DNA from: a virus
DNA: 30,987 nt
Direction: 5' to 3' (one strand)
IMG/VR virus record: IMGVR_UViG_3300030333_003631
Coordinates: 1 to 30,987 of that record
Below, piece by piece: positions 1-11,800 of this stretch (positions within the stretch are counted from its first letter, which is position 1; every line of letters begins with the position of its first letter). The notes beneath the pieces were generated by a model, which made no database searches, had not been told where the DNA came from, and saw only the letters and a program-made list of their open reading frames with translations. The position numbers were made by a program, and so were the translations under genes.

Positions 1-2
1 TA

Positions 3-200
3 ATCAAAAATGGAGTATTTGAAGACAAAGGTATGCCTTACCCATGGTTCGCACCCAAGATGCAAGTCTTCGAAAGTGGCGAGGTACAAGACATGTGCGG
101 TGAAGATGTATCTTTCTGTCTCGATGCGAAAGAAGCAGGTTTCGAAATCTGGTGCGATCCTCGTGTAAGAGTAGGGCATGAAAAAACGAGAATTATATAG
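3..200 (+). CDS. Glycosyltransferase-like protein, C-terminal end only
   Basis: This is the last 65 codons of a gene that begins before the window; the frame is open from base 3 to a TAG at 198-200. The fragment contains GEDVSFCLDAKEAGFEIW followed by a C-terminal VGHEKTRII. In GT-A-fold (family 2 type) glycosyltransferases a late acidic [GE]-D-x-x-F-C-x-x-A-x-x-x-G motif is followed by a D/W-P-x-x-x-x-x-GH segment whose histidine often helps bind the metal; both are visible. Cyanomyoviruses commonly carry such genes next to the baseplate cluster. The substrate is unknown and could be a virion glycan or a host surface sugar. Its stop overlaps the next gene by 23 bases. Composition is clearly GC-richer (about 46% over bases 1-180) than the baseplate genes downstream. 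The family assignment is inferred from this tail fragment alone. Confidence 0.65.
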   Translation: MKNGVFEDKGMPYPWFAPKMQVFESGEVQDMCGEDVSFCLDAKEAGFEIWCDPRVRVGHEKTRII

Positions 201-348
201 AATTCTTATTGACGGTAAAGAAGTATTCACGGCATTAGGTCAAGGTGAATACTTCAGTCGCATGGAGGATTATGCACTGGAATACTACCAGACAGGTTCT
301 CCACATCCTGATAAAATAAAAACTGAAATTTACACAGAGGACAATTAA
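178..348 (+). CDS. Small conserved cyanophage-type protein, 56 aa, unknown function
   Basis: A 56-codon gene starting MKKRELYRILIDGKEVFTAL and ending YTEDN. The ATG at 178-180 lies inside the end of the glycosyltransferase-like gene (23-base overlap), and the TAA (346-348) shares one base with the next ATG in a TAATG junction. Tight overlaps on both sides support it as a real, translationally coupled gene. The protein is soluble-looking and charged, with several aromatic residues (EYFSRMEDYALEYYQTG) that suggest a small helical fold; there is no signal peptide or membrane segment. I recall similar short proteins next to the glycosyltransferase and baseplate genes of marine T4-like phages, but none with an assigned function. 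No function is proposed. Confidence 0.7.
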   Translation: MKKRELYRILIDGKEVFTALGQGEYFSRMEDYALEYYQTGSPHPDKIKTEIYTEDN

Positions 349-494
349 TGGCAAAGGCAACAAGTGGTCTGAGTGGGGGCGATTTTGTATCATCACCACC
401 GAAGAAGACTCGACAAGGAAACGGGAAGCACACAAAATATACGGCGACCTCTCGTAACTCGGCTCGTAAGAGACCCAGAGGGCAAGGAAAGTAA
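348..494 (+). CDS. Very small basic protein, 48 aa, unknown function
   Basis: A 48-codon gene, MAKATSGLSGGDFV at the start and ARKRPRGQGK at the end, with TAA at 492-494. It begins on the last base of the preceding stop (TAATG). The product is strongly basic and low in hydrophobic residues: the second half is mostly K, R, G, T, S, N and Q (KKTRQGNGKHTKYTATSRNS), which looks disordered and able to bind nucleic acid. That role is inferred from composition only. Similar tiny basic proteins occur at this place in cyanomyovirus genomes as far as I recall, without known function. It is the last gene before the intrinsic terminator that starts three bases after its stop, so it closes the upstream transcription unit. 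Confidence 0.7.
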   Translation: MAKATSGLSGGDFVSSPPKKTRQGNGKHTKYTATSRNSARKRPRGQGK

Positions 495-497
495 AAG

Positions 498-530
498 AAA
501 GGACTCCATTTTATATGGGGTCTTTTTTTT
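498..530 (+). terminator. Rho-independent terminator
   Basis: The stem is GACTCCAT (502-509) paired with ATGGGGTC (515-522), all matched apart from one T-G wobble, around a 5-base loop. It is followed directly by eight T residues (523-530). The A residues at 498-500 can pair with the T tract and extend the stem. It lies three bases after the stop of the 48-codon gene and before the gp25 promoter, so it separates the upstream small-gene unit from the baseplate operon. Because A residues precede the stem, weak activity on the other strand is possible, but no minus-strand gene needs it here. Confidence 0.9.
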
Positions 531-542
531 ATTGATAACCCA

Positions 543-550
543 TATAAATA
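543..550 (+). promoter_or_regulatory. T4-type late promoter for gp25 operon (TATAAATA)
   Basis: An exact TATAAATA octamer, the T4 late promoter -10 element recognised by RNA polymerase carrying the phage sigma gp55. It sits in the only real intergenic gap of this region, directly after the terminator and 25 bases (first T to A of ATG) before gp25. Transcription would be expected to begin about 5-6 bases after the octamer, near 556, giving a leader of only about 12 bases. No Shine-Dalgarno sequence is visible in that leader. The octamer is seen directly; late timing is inferred from T4 biology. Confidence 0.85.
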
Positions 551-567
551 AATAAAAACTATGTCCG

Positions 568-969
568 ATGGCCATCAAGAGGATATCTAGAGCATATAAA
601 GATATTAGTCTATCTTTTGAACCTCATCCAGTATCAAATGATTTAAAAGTCTTAAAGAATGAAGATGCTATTCGTAGATCGGTAAGAAATATTGTTCAGA
701 CCATACCTACGGAAAAATTCTTTGATCCATTATTTGGGTCAGATATTTATAAAAGTCTATTTAACTTTGTAGACTTTGGTACTGCTTCTAATATTCAAGG
801 CCAAATTGAAATATCACTAGATAATTATGAGGATAGGATTGATAATGTAACAGTCGAAGTTTTTCCTCAACCAGACCTTAACTCTTTTGAAGTAACGGTA
901 AAATATGACATTATTGGACAGGAGTTTCCATCACAAGAATATTCATTCCTCCTAGAGGCAACAAGATAA
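568..969 (+). CDS. gp25: Baseplate wedge subunit gp25
   Basis: A 133-residue protein, nearly the length of T4 gp25 (132 aa) and of the lysozyme-like TssE/gp25 family. It contains the family landmarks in order: an N-terminal helix (MAIKRISRAYKDISLSF), a central PTEKFFDPLFGSDIYKSLF segment equivalent to the T4 RPFDPEFG region, and then YEDRIDNVTVEV, equivalent to the T4 NYEPRIDKL core motif. It ends with a beta strand of IGQEFPSQEYSFLLEATR type, typical of cyanophage gp25. In T4, gp25 clamps the gp6-gp7 core bundle in the wedge and contacts sheath initiation. ATG 568 is chosen because an ATG at 561 is in another frame and stops after 9 codons. The gene ends one base before gp6. The proline of the usual EPR motif is an aspartate here (E88-D89-R90). 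Confidence 0.93.
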   Translation: MAIKRISRAYKDISLSFEPHPVSNDLKVLKNEDAIRRSVRNIVQTIPTEKFFDPLFGSDIYKSLFNFVDFGTASNIQGQIEISLDNYEDRIDNVTVEVFPQPDLNSFEVTVKYDIIGQEFPSQEYSFLLEATR

Positions 970-970
970 C

Positions 971-2893
971 ATGCCTTTTACTAAATTTACAGATCTTGAT
1001 TATGATCAGATAAAGACATCAATTAAATCCTATCTTAGGGCTAATTCAGATTTTACTGGATTTGACTTTGAGGGATCTAACTTTTCTGTTCTTATTGATA
1101 CCCTAGCATACAACACATATATTACTGCATTTAACTCTAATATGGTAGTCAATGAATCCTTCTTGGATTCGGCAACCATGAGAGAGAATGTGGTATCTCT
1201 TGCACGTAATATAGGTTATGTACCACGCTCTAGAACGGCAGCAACGGCAAATGTAACCATTACAGTAGGATTGGGTGAAACAAACCCACAGACATCGACT
1301 ATAACGCTAGATGCGGGTCTTGTGTGTGTTGGTAATGCCAGTGATACATCATATGTATTTTCTGTAGTCGAATCGCAGAAGGCAGCAGTTACTCTAAATG
1401 CGAATAGTAATTATGAGGCAACTTTTGATCAAATTGATATTAAAGAAGGTGTATTTTTAGAGAAAAAATTTCAAATAGATGGGTCATTAGACCAGAGATT
1501 TATATTAGATAATGAAGGTATTGATACATCTACTATTAAGGTATATGTTAGTGATAATCAAGCTGCACTGGGTACAGAATATACACATGTAGATAATATA
1601 TTAGACGTGAATGCCAAGTCATTAATCTACTTAATGCAAGAGGTACAGGATGAAAGATATGAATTATTCTTTGGAGATGGATACTTTGGTAAGAAAATAC
1701 CTAATGGTTATCATGTAACAGTAAGATATATTGTAACAGATGGTAAAAATGGTAATGGAGTAGGTAAAAATAACACATTTATCTTCTCTGGTAAGATTAC
1801 AGATGAAAATGGGATAGCAGAAACACTAGCTTCAAGTCCTGATGTTATCACAAATCAACCCTCTGATAATGGATCAGAGATAGAATCTATCAGTTCTATC
1901 AAATATTATGCTCCAAGAATCTATTCTTCCCAATATAGGGCAGTTACATCAAGAGATTATGAAGCAATTATTAAGAAAATATACGCAGATACCGAATCTG
2001 TAGCAGTTGTAGGGGGTGAAGAAATGGATCCACCCGAATTTGGTAACGTTATATTAAGTATAAAACCTAAAAATGGGTTTTTTGTCTCTGATTTTAACAA
2101 ATCTCGTATTTTATCGCAATTAAAGCAATATTCTGTCTCTGGAATTAACCAAAGAATTGAAGATTTGAAGATTTTATTCGTTGAAATTGACTCTTCGGTC
2201 TATTTTAACGAAAATAAAGTGTCAACTGCCGATTCATTACGTTCAAAAGTGATAAATTCACTTAATGCTTACGGAAATTCCGTAGAATTGAACAAATTTG
2301 GCGGTAGATTCAAATATAGTAAGATACAACAGGTCATCGATGCCACTGATACCGCTATAACCTCTAATATTACGAGAGTAATCATTAGAAGAAACCTTAA
2401 AGCTGCCCTAAATCAGTTTGCACAGTACGAATTATGCTATGGAAACCGATTCCATGTGAAGTCTGATGGTTATAACATCAAATCTAAAGGATTTTATGTC
2501 AGTGGAAATGCTAGACCTGTCTATATGACTGATATTCCTAATGCAGACATGAAAACTGGACTAATTTCTTTCGTAGAAATATTGGATGATGGTACTGATA
2601 ATGTGGTCTCTAAAGCAGCAGGAAGCGTTGATTATATAAAAGGTGAAATAATCCTCGGAACAGTGAATATAACGTCTACACTGGACGGTACGGGTGTCGT
2701 AGAGGTACAGGCAATTCCAGAGTCTAATGACGTTGTTGGGCTTAGAGAATTATACCTAGATTTCAGTGTTTCAAAAAGTAAAATAAATATGGTAAGAGAC
2801 GTGATTAGTTCAGGTAATGAGATATCTGGAACTACATTTATTAAAGACTTCTATACTTCAAGTTATCTAAACGGAAAATTAATAAGAGAATAA
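971..2893 (+). CDS. gp6: Baseplate wedge subunit gp6 (baseplate J-like)
   Basis: A 640-residue protein, close to T4 gp6 (660 aa). The N-terminus MPFTKFTDLDYDQIKTSIK, followed by NFSVLIDTLAYNTYITAFNSN and SATMRENVVSLARNIGY, is the characteristic helical start of the gp6/baseplate-J family. The family signature F-G-D-G-x-x-G-x-x-x-P-x-G is present around residues 233-245 (FFGDGYFGKKIPNG), with VRYIVTDGKNGNGVG next. In T4 two gp6 chains per wedge join the wedges into the inner baseplate ring and hold gp25 and gp7. The gene follows gp25 after one base and is followed one base later by the giant gp7-like gene, so the three are very probably co-translated. There is no internal break, and wobble positions are AT-rich as in the genes that follow. 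Confidence 0.93.
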   Translation: MPFTKFTDLDYDQIKTSIKSYLRANSDFTGFDFEGSNFSVLIDTLAYNTYITAFNSNMVVNESFLDSATMRENVVSLARNIGYVPRSRTAATANVTITVGLGETNPQTSTITLDAGLVCVGNASDTSYVFSVVESQKAAVTLNANSNYEATFDQIDIKEGVFLEKKFQIDGSLDQRFILDNEGIDTSTIKVYVSDNQAALGTEYTHVDNILDVNAKSLIYLMQEVQDERYELFFGDGYFGKKIPNGYHVTVRYIVTDGKNGNGVGKNNTFIFSGKITDENGIAETLASSPDVITNQPSDNGSEIESISSIKYYAPRIYSSQYRAVTSRDYEAIIKKIYADTESVAVVGGEEMDPPEFGNVILSIKPKNGFFVSDFNKSRILSQLKQYSVSGINQRIEDLKILFVEIDSSVYFNENKVSTADSLRSKVINSLNAYGNSVELNKFGGRFKYSKIQQVIDATDTAITSNITRVIIRRNLKAALNQFAQYELCYGNRFHVKSDGYNIKSKGFYVSGNARPVYMTDIPNADMKTGLISFVEILDDGTDNVVSKAAGSVDYIKGEIILGTVNITSTLDGTGVVEVQAIPESNDVVGLRELYLDFSVSKSKINMVRDVISSGNEISGTTFIKDFYTSSYLNGKLIRE

Positions 2894-2894
2894 T

Positions 2895-5800
2895 ATGATA
2901 CACACTGGTTTTGAGTCTAGAGTTAAGGTTCAACAAATTCTAAGGAATCAACTTCCTGAATTTGTTGTGAATGAAAGTCCTAAAACTTTAGACTTTTTAA
3001 AGCAATATTATATTTCACAGGAATACCAAGGTGGTCCTATTGATATTTCGGATAATCTTGATCAATATTTAAAAGTAGACAATCTAACACCAGATGTAGT
3101 AGTTGGATTTACTACTCTTACTACAGGTATAGGAACAGCAGAAACAACAATTTCTGTTTCTAATACAAAAGGATTTCCTGTTGAGTATGGCTTATTAAAA
3201 ATAAATGATGAAATTATAACATATACTGGAAAGACTGCGACTACCTTTACAGGTTGTGTACGTGGATTCAGTGGAATTACAAGTTATCATAAAGAATTAA
3301 ACCAAGAAGAATTAGTATTTTCTACTTCTGAAATAGCAACACATAATGAAGATGCATATATTGAAAATTTAAGTTCTTTATTTCTTAAAGAATTTTACAG
3401 AAAATTAAAATATACTCTGACACCAGGATTGGAGGATGTTCCTCTTATTTCAAATTTAAATGCTGGTACATTTATAAAAGAAGCAAGGTCATTATATGAA
3501 TCAAAAGGAACTGATGAATCATTTAGAATATTATTTAATGCTTTATATGGTGAAACACCTAAAGTAGTCAATTTAGAAGAATTCTTAATTAAACCATCTT
3601 CTGCAAACTATGTTAGAAGAGAAGTTGTAATTGCAGAAGCCATCTCAGGAAATCCTTTAGATTTAGTTGGTCAAACAATATACAAACTAGATGATACAGA
3701 TACTAATGCTTCTATTTCCGAAGTTGAGGCATTTAGTAGAGCTGGAGTAGCATTAACCACTAATCAACAATATTTTAAAATATCTTTATTCATTGGTTAT
3801 TCTGATGAAGATACTACTATACAAGGAAATTTTAAAATTACCCCTGCAACAAGATCTTTAGAAACAGTTAGTATTGGTTCTTCAGTAATATCTGTAGATT
3901 CTACTGTAGGATTTGCTAATACTGGTGTTCTTATCTCAGGTATTAATACAAATATCAATTATACAAGTAAATCAGTTAACCAATTCTTCGGATGTACTGG
4001 AATTGATGCTTCTATTACAGAAACTGATACTGTAAGAAATAGTGAAATTTATTATTCATATGAGAATGGTGATACCAGTAAAAAAGTAGAATTAAGACTT
4101 ACTGGTGTATTATCAGGGTTTGATCAAATATCTAAAACCTTAGATCTTGATGAAGGCCAAATAATTTCGGTAAAAAATGTTGGTGATTTAATTACAGGAA
4201 ATTATTATGATGAATTGACATATCCTTATGAGAATATGACTCATAAGCAGATATTTGCCAATTCATTAATTTATAATACCTGTGTAAGATATAATATTAA
4301 ATCTATTGTTTCTACTACATTAGTACTTGAAGGAAAAATTGATAGAAGTAGTCTAAAGAAAGGTGATTTAATAGAAATTGTAGTTAGATCATCTAATAAT
4401 GTGGTGCATGGAGATGCAACTGATGTATTTGTTACGAGGGTTGATAATAATAAAACTGTTGTTATTTCAAGTTCATTTACTGTAACTACTGGTCTACAGT
4501 ATGATATTAGAAGAAAAGTTCATACTGCAAAGAGTAATAATGTTCCTTTAGAAGTTAGCAATATTATATCCGATGTACAAAATCTTTATATTGAAGATGA
4601 TAAGACTGCATACTTAGCTTCTAATTCTTTACCTGCAGGTGCTACTCCTGATGGAAGTAGTTCTACTGGATTTACTACATCTTTTGTTAATACTATAAAA
4701 GTTTCAACTAAGTCGATTTCTGTTGATTATCCACCATCTATAGTTGGCAATGGATTAACTTATGAAGTTGAACCAAATACTTTTGGTGCAATTAAGTTTA
4801 ATGCTAATATACCATTCATGAATGGGGATGAAGTATATTACGAACCTTCTGGAATTCCTTATGTTGGTCTTGAAACAGGTTCTTATTTTGTAGGATTATT
4901 AACTACATCTGGGACATCCGATACTATTCAACTATATGATTCAAAATCATTCATTAATAAAGGAAGTTATATAAAATTAAAAAATAGTCAAGTTGTAGGA
5001 GTTGGTACTACTTTTGTTACTCAATATGCAACTGGTAATCATAAGTTTACTTTAAACTCTCAGAAATCTAATCAAATTGGAGCTCAAAAATCTCTTAAGA
5101 AATTCCCATTTGAATTAACCACTAATAGAGCAAATCAAACTAAGACAACTTCAGGTTCTATTGGAATGTTAATTAATGGTGTAGAAATCACCAATTATAA
5201 GACAGAAGATTATATTTACTATGGCCCTTTAAAATCTGTTAATATTCTTAATGGTGGTGAAGATTATGATATTTTAAATCTACCAAAAATAGAGATATCT
5301 GCTGGAGTAGGAACAACTGCGTTAGTTCAACCAGTAGGTCGAGGTAGTATAAAAAATGTATATGTGGATCCACAGGGATTTAACATTGATAAGTTTATAT
5401 CAATTGAAACTACTGGTGGTAATAGTACTGCAGTTTTAGAACCTATTATTGTTGAGAAGTCTAGAGTTGTTAAATTTGATTCTAGATTTACTGATATAGC
5501 ACCAGCAGCTGGTGGTATTAACACAAGTACAGATACTATTAAATTTACAGAAGATCATGGATTCTATACAGCACAAGAAGTAATTTATAATGCTGATGGA
5601 AGTTCAGAGGTTGGGGTTGGAATTGGAACATCAACTTTAGTTACTAATTCTAGTTACTTTACAAAAATAATCGATAACGAAACTATTCAATTATTCAATA
5701 CATCTTCTGATGCTTTAGCTGGAATTAATACAATAGTATTTGGAAGTAGTCGTACTTCAGGTATTCAAGAAATATATACACTCCCTAATCAGAAAACTGT

Positions 5801-8800
5801 TGAGGGTGTTAGAGTTATTGATGGTGGTGATTTTGAAAATAGACAATTATTAGTTAAACCCTCTGGTATATCAACCATATACAATACTGTTACTTTTGAA
5901 AATCATGGATTTGGTGATGGTGATTTAATTGAGTATAATGTAACTGCTGGAGTAGGTACTACAACTCCACAATCAATTTCTGGTTTAACAACAACTACTG
6001 GAATAACATCAACATCTCAATATTATAATATTGTAAAGATAAATGACGATTCTTTTAAATTATCAGATGCTGGAATAGGTGTAGGTGCAAGTGATACTAA
6101 CTTTAATCGTAATTTTACTATAGACTTTTCTTCACAAGGTACTGGATATCAAATATTTAAGTATCCTGACGTAAAGGTTACATTAACATATACACCTGTT
6201 GGATTTGGCACTACATCTCAGAGTTATACTGATATTATACTAACTCCTGAAATTAATGGAAGTATTGTTGACACATATTTGTATGAATCTGGTACTGGGT
6301 ATGGTTCAACTATATTGAATTTTGAGAAAAAACCAGTATTATCCATTAAAACTGGAAAACTTGCATCATTAAAACCAATTATTGTTAATGGATTGGTAGA
6401 ATCTGTTAATATTCAGTATGGTGGGGAAGAATATTTCTCAACTCCTACATTAAATGTTTTAGATTCTACAGGATCTGGTACTGGAGCTCAATTAAGACCA
6501 GTTATTGCTAATGGTAAAATCACTGATGTGAAAGTTATCAGTACTGGAATTGGTTATTCTAGTACATCTTCAATAAATGTTGTTTCTGCTGGAAAAAATG
6601 CAGTTTTAGGTGTAAATATTAGACCTTTAACAATTGAATTAAACAATAGACTGGGTAATGAGTTATTGTTAGAATCTTCAAATAAGTTAGGATATAGTGT
6701 TTGTGGATATGGACAATCTCTCAGTCAATCTTTTGGAGAAGTTGGAAGTGGAAGTACAGTAGCTTCTAAGATTATAGGATGGGCATATGATGGCAATCCA
6801 ATATATGGTCCTTATGGTTATCAGGATCCAGCTAATTCTAGCGACGATGCTAGAAGGTTAGTTTCTGGATATGAATCAAATATTACAAATATAGTAGATA
6901 GACCACTTGGATTTGATGTTGGATTTTTCATAGAAGACTATAAATTTACAAATTCTGGAGATTTAGACCGAAATAATGGTAGATTTGGAAAAACTCCAGA
7001 ATTTCCTAATGGTGTATATGCATATTTTTCTACTATAGACACTAATGGTGACCCACAGTTCCCTTATTTCATTGGAGATTCTTATAGATCTATACCTTTA
7101 GAGCAAAATATTGATCAATCGTTTGATTTTAAAGCTTCAGACCTAAGAAGGAATACATTCCCATATAGAGTATCGGATAAAAATGCTGATAATGACTTTA
7201 TTATCGAAACTAATGAACTTGAATCTCAAAAAATAGAAATTGAATCAATTACGCAAGGTTCAATTGATGAATTATCAGTAGTTTCTGCTGGAAGTAGCTA
7301 TAAAATTAATGATTCTATTAAATTTGAGGATATAGGTAGTGGAAGTGGTGTCATAACAAAAGTTTCTTCATTAAAAGGAAAACCTGTTACTAATGTTAGT
7401 GTTGCAACTTCATCATATGATGATGCAGTATTTGTTTGGGATGGTAACGATAAAGTAAAAGTTAATGTTTTATCTAATCATAATTGGATTAATAAGAATA
7501 ATATTATAATTTCTGGAGTTTCTACTTCATCAGGTATTTCTTCTGACGTTTCTGCATTAAGTGCTATTGATGGTGAGTATGTTATTGGTGTAACATCAAC
7601 ATATTCTTCAGTAATTTCTGAAATTCCTGTTCTTGCTGGATCAGCATCTACTGAAATATATGTTTCAACAGTACCAAATTCAGTTTCAGTGGGAAGTAGT
7701 TTGGTAATTGGTGGAGAACATAGTGATACTTGTCAAATATTGAATATATTCAAAGACCAAAATATATTAAGAGTAGTTAGAAGTAATCCAGGTGTTGCAC
7801 ATAGTGTATCTTCTCCAATAACATTCGTTACAAATTCATTTAGTATTGATAAATCAGTACCTGCTTTTGATTCTAAATTGAATGATAGTGTTTATTTTAA
7901 TCCAGCGAAGTCTGTTGGTTTTGGTACCACTTCAGGAGTAACACATTCAACTACTTTTGGATTTGGTAGTACTACAATTACTAGAAATATTCCAACTCAA
8001 AGAATTTATATTGAGAATCATCCATTTAAAACAAACCAACAAATAACCTTTACAAAGGCTTCAGGTGCTGCAGAGATTGATATTTCAACAACTCCAGTAT
8101 CTGCTCTTTATAATTTACCATCTACACTCTATGTTTCGGATACCACTCCAAATACAATTGGTATAAAAACAGGTGTTGGAGCAGCAAGTTCTGATGTATA
8201 CTTTAGAGCTTGCACTGGTGATGATGATACTTATTTGTTTAAGAGTAATTTTAATCAAGTAACTGGTAATTTACAAAAAATTGAAGGAACTGTTTCTATA
8301 TCAACTTCTTCGACATTAGGTTTAAAATTTGGAGATGTTGTTGATTTAAATATACAACCAAATCTATCTGTTGGTATTGGTACATCAACGGCAATAAAAG
8401 TTGTAAGAGATTCTGAAACTGGATTTATTTTAGTTAATCCAGTAGAAACAATTTATAGTAATATAGATGTTGCTGCTGACACTATTAGAATTGATAACCA
8501 TGGATTTAAGAGAGGTGATAAGATATTCTATACAATTGCTGATGGTACATTCCCTACTGGATTAACTACCAATAGTTCATACTTTACATACGTTGTTGAT
8601 GAGAATTTCATTCAATTATCAGAAACATCTGTAGATTGTTTATCTAACCCACCAAAAGTTGTTGATATTACAGCAGCTGGTCTTGGAACTAGTAAGTTCT
8701 ATTCTATCAATCCTCAGATTGAAGTTGTTAAAAATAATAATTTAGTATTTGATTTAAGCGATTCTTCTTTACAAGATTATCAGTTAAAGTTCTATTATGA

Positions 8801-11800
8801 TAATGAGTTTAAAAACGATTTTGTATCTACTGCATCTACTACAAATGCATTCAATATAATTGATGTTGGTACAGTTGGAGTTGGAACTACATCTTCACGT
8901 ACAATTAATTATAATACATCATTACCTACAAAATTATATTATTCACTGGAGAAATCTGGATTCATTAGTACAGCAGATACTGACGTTGTTAATTACTCTG
9001 AAATCAAATATGTAGATAGTTTATATAATAAATCTTACAATGTTGTTAGCGTAGCATCTACTACTTTTGGTATTACATTATCTCAAGTTCCAGAGAAACT
9101 ATCATACAATTCAAGTGAATGTGATGATATCTCATATACTACTAGTTCCTTAAATGAAAAAGGCCCTATTTCTAATGTTAATATTATTTCAGGTGGAATT
9201 AATTATAAAAAGATACCTAATTTTGTTGGATCAAGTTCTACTGAAGGTAGTGGTGCATATGTTATTGCTAAATCAAAATCAATTGGTAATGTTAATAAAA
9301 TAAGAATTCTTAATGAAGGATTTGAATATTCTGCAGATAATACTTTAGAACCTACTGCATTAATATCTCCACTTATTTCTGTCAACAATTCAAGTACAAT
9401 AGGTATTGTTACAGTTACTGATGGTGGTCTTGATTATCTTTATGCACCTAATATAGTTGTTGTAGATTCAACTACATCGGAGAAAATTGATAGAGGATTA
9501 CTCCAAGCTGAATTAAGTGGAAATTCTATTTCTAAGGTGGATGTTATAGTTCCTCCAAATGGACTTCCTGATGGGGGAGTATCTTTATTTGCTGTTAATA
9601 ATTCTAATGGAGTCTCTATTTCCACAGTAGCATCTAATTCTACTGGAATATTTACATGCTATACAGGTCTGGGTACGGGAACTGATGCAGGATTTGCAAT
9701 AAACGATGAAGTTTTTGTTGAGGGTATTGCCAGATATATTGACGAAACATCGGGTATAGGTACTGAAGGAACTGGATTTAATTCTGAAGATTATGGATAT
9801 AAATTTGGTACAGTTACAGGTGTTACGGCAGGTACTAATTGGGAAATTACTATAAATCTTGAATCTACAGGTATATCAACAAATGCAGGTATTGCAAAAA
9901 CTGATCAAGAATCATTTGCAACTCTTATTAATAAGAATAATTACCCTACATTCACAACAGTTGAAGTACCAAATAAATTTGTTATTGGTGAGGAATTGAT
10001 AATAGATGAAGTTTTGGTCGGATTAACCATTCAAAGTTTTGATAATGATTTTATTAAGGTATATGGAACTTATGATATTAAAGTTGGTGATGTTATTCTT
10101 GGAAGTGTTTCTGGTTCAAGAGCAACTATTGACAGCATTAAGGATAATTTAGCAAAATATAAGGTTAAATTCTCAAATAAGAAAGATATTGGATGGTCTG
10201 ATGATATTGGAAAATTAGATTTAGATAATCAGGTTATTCCAGATAATGACTATTATCAAAATCTATCTTATACAATTAAGAGTTCTAAAGGATATGAAGA
10301 ATTAAGAAGTCCAGTAAGTGCATTACTTCATACAAGTGGACTTAAGAATTTTGCTGATGTTGGAATAGGATCAACAACAAGATCTACTGGTGGAATATCT
10401 ACTGAGGGGGACTGGAGAGTTGGAACTTCTAGTACTGATTTTTCAATTGTAATAAAAGATGTATATGAAGATAGTAGGGTTGAAACTATTACTGATGTTG
10501 ATACAGCTACTGATTATACTGAAAGTTTCAGTAAGTCTAAATTTATAAAATTGGATAGTTTGACATTACTTGATTATACTGAAGCAAAGAGTAATGAAGT
10601 TCTTTTAGTTGATAATATTAATAGTCAATTTTCTAATTTAGGTGGAGATCCATCCGAATACCTAGATGTTCAACTTTTAGATGATACTGTTGGCTCTCAA
10701 ACTATTCTTTTCAGAACTACTAATTTATCAAACACATCTATACAAACAAATGAGTTAGTAATATTAAATAATGGATCTGACAAGATTCTATTAGAGAAAT
10801 CAATATTGGAAGATGATAGTAGTATTGGAACTTTTAGTATTGATACAAATACATTTGGAACATCATATCTCAGATTTACACCTGAACCAAATGCATATGA
10901 TTATGATTATAATTTAAAATCAGTCAAAACTAGTATTGATAGTTCAAGTGGTGTAGGAACTTATGGTATAGGATTTATTAATAAGGTTTCATTTGTTGGT
11001 ATTGCAACTACTAGTAGTTCTGGGGTAACTACAACTTCTATTGTATCAGCTGATACTAATCACTTTACTTCATTCTTGACTCAGAATCATTTAGTTAATA
11101 AAAATACTAATGAAATGAATTATGTGGAAGTGTATGTTATTCATGATGGAACTGATACTTATATTTCAGAATATTTTGTAGATACTCATAGTCCTCAAGA
11201 TGGATATTCTGGTACTTTAATGGGATCTTTTAATGGTAATATTAGTGGATCTACTTTCTCTCTAGAATATAAGAATGATTTAACTGATGAAGTTGAGATT
11301 AAGTCTAATATAGTAGGATTTGGTACAACTGCAGTTGGAATTGGTACATATAGATTTAAAGCAACTGCTCAACCAGATGGATCTGAGAGAACTGCAATTT
11401 ATCAATCTGATTACTTTACTGGTGTTGGTGGAACAACAAACTTGGTTGGATTATCATCAGGTCTTTTCAATTCAGGTAAATCCTTAGTTCAGGTTAGTGT
11501 TGGATCTACAAGAATAGTTTCGGAGGTTATGTTTAATCATGATTCAACGAATACTTTCTTCCATAGAGGAGCATTTTTATCCCCAACTGGATTGGGAACA
11601 CATAATCCTGTCGGAGTTTTAACTGCAGGCTATGATGGAAGTGAGTTTGTATTAAAATTCACTCCAGAAGCTGCATATGCATCAAATACAATTGAGATTT
11701 CTGCACTTACTTTAGGATTATATACTGATACTTTACTTGATAATCATGCAAATATAAATGATTTTGAATATGGTCAAACAAATGAAACTATTGGATTGCA

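Noticed and set aside
532-548. A sigma-70-like promoter, TTGATA with TATAAA, before gp25
   Set aside because: The spacing between the two hexamers is only about 5 bases, not 16-18, so it cannot act as a -35/-10 pair. The exact TATAAATA late octamer explains the site better.
561-590. An ATG upstream of gp25 opening a 9-codon frame (ATGTCCGATGGC...TAG)
   Set aside because: It is out of frame with gp25, has no Shine-Dalgarno sequence and ends inside gp25. The 568 start gives the family N-terminus MAIKRISR, so 561 is most likely chance.
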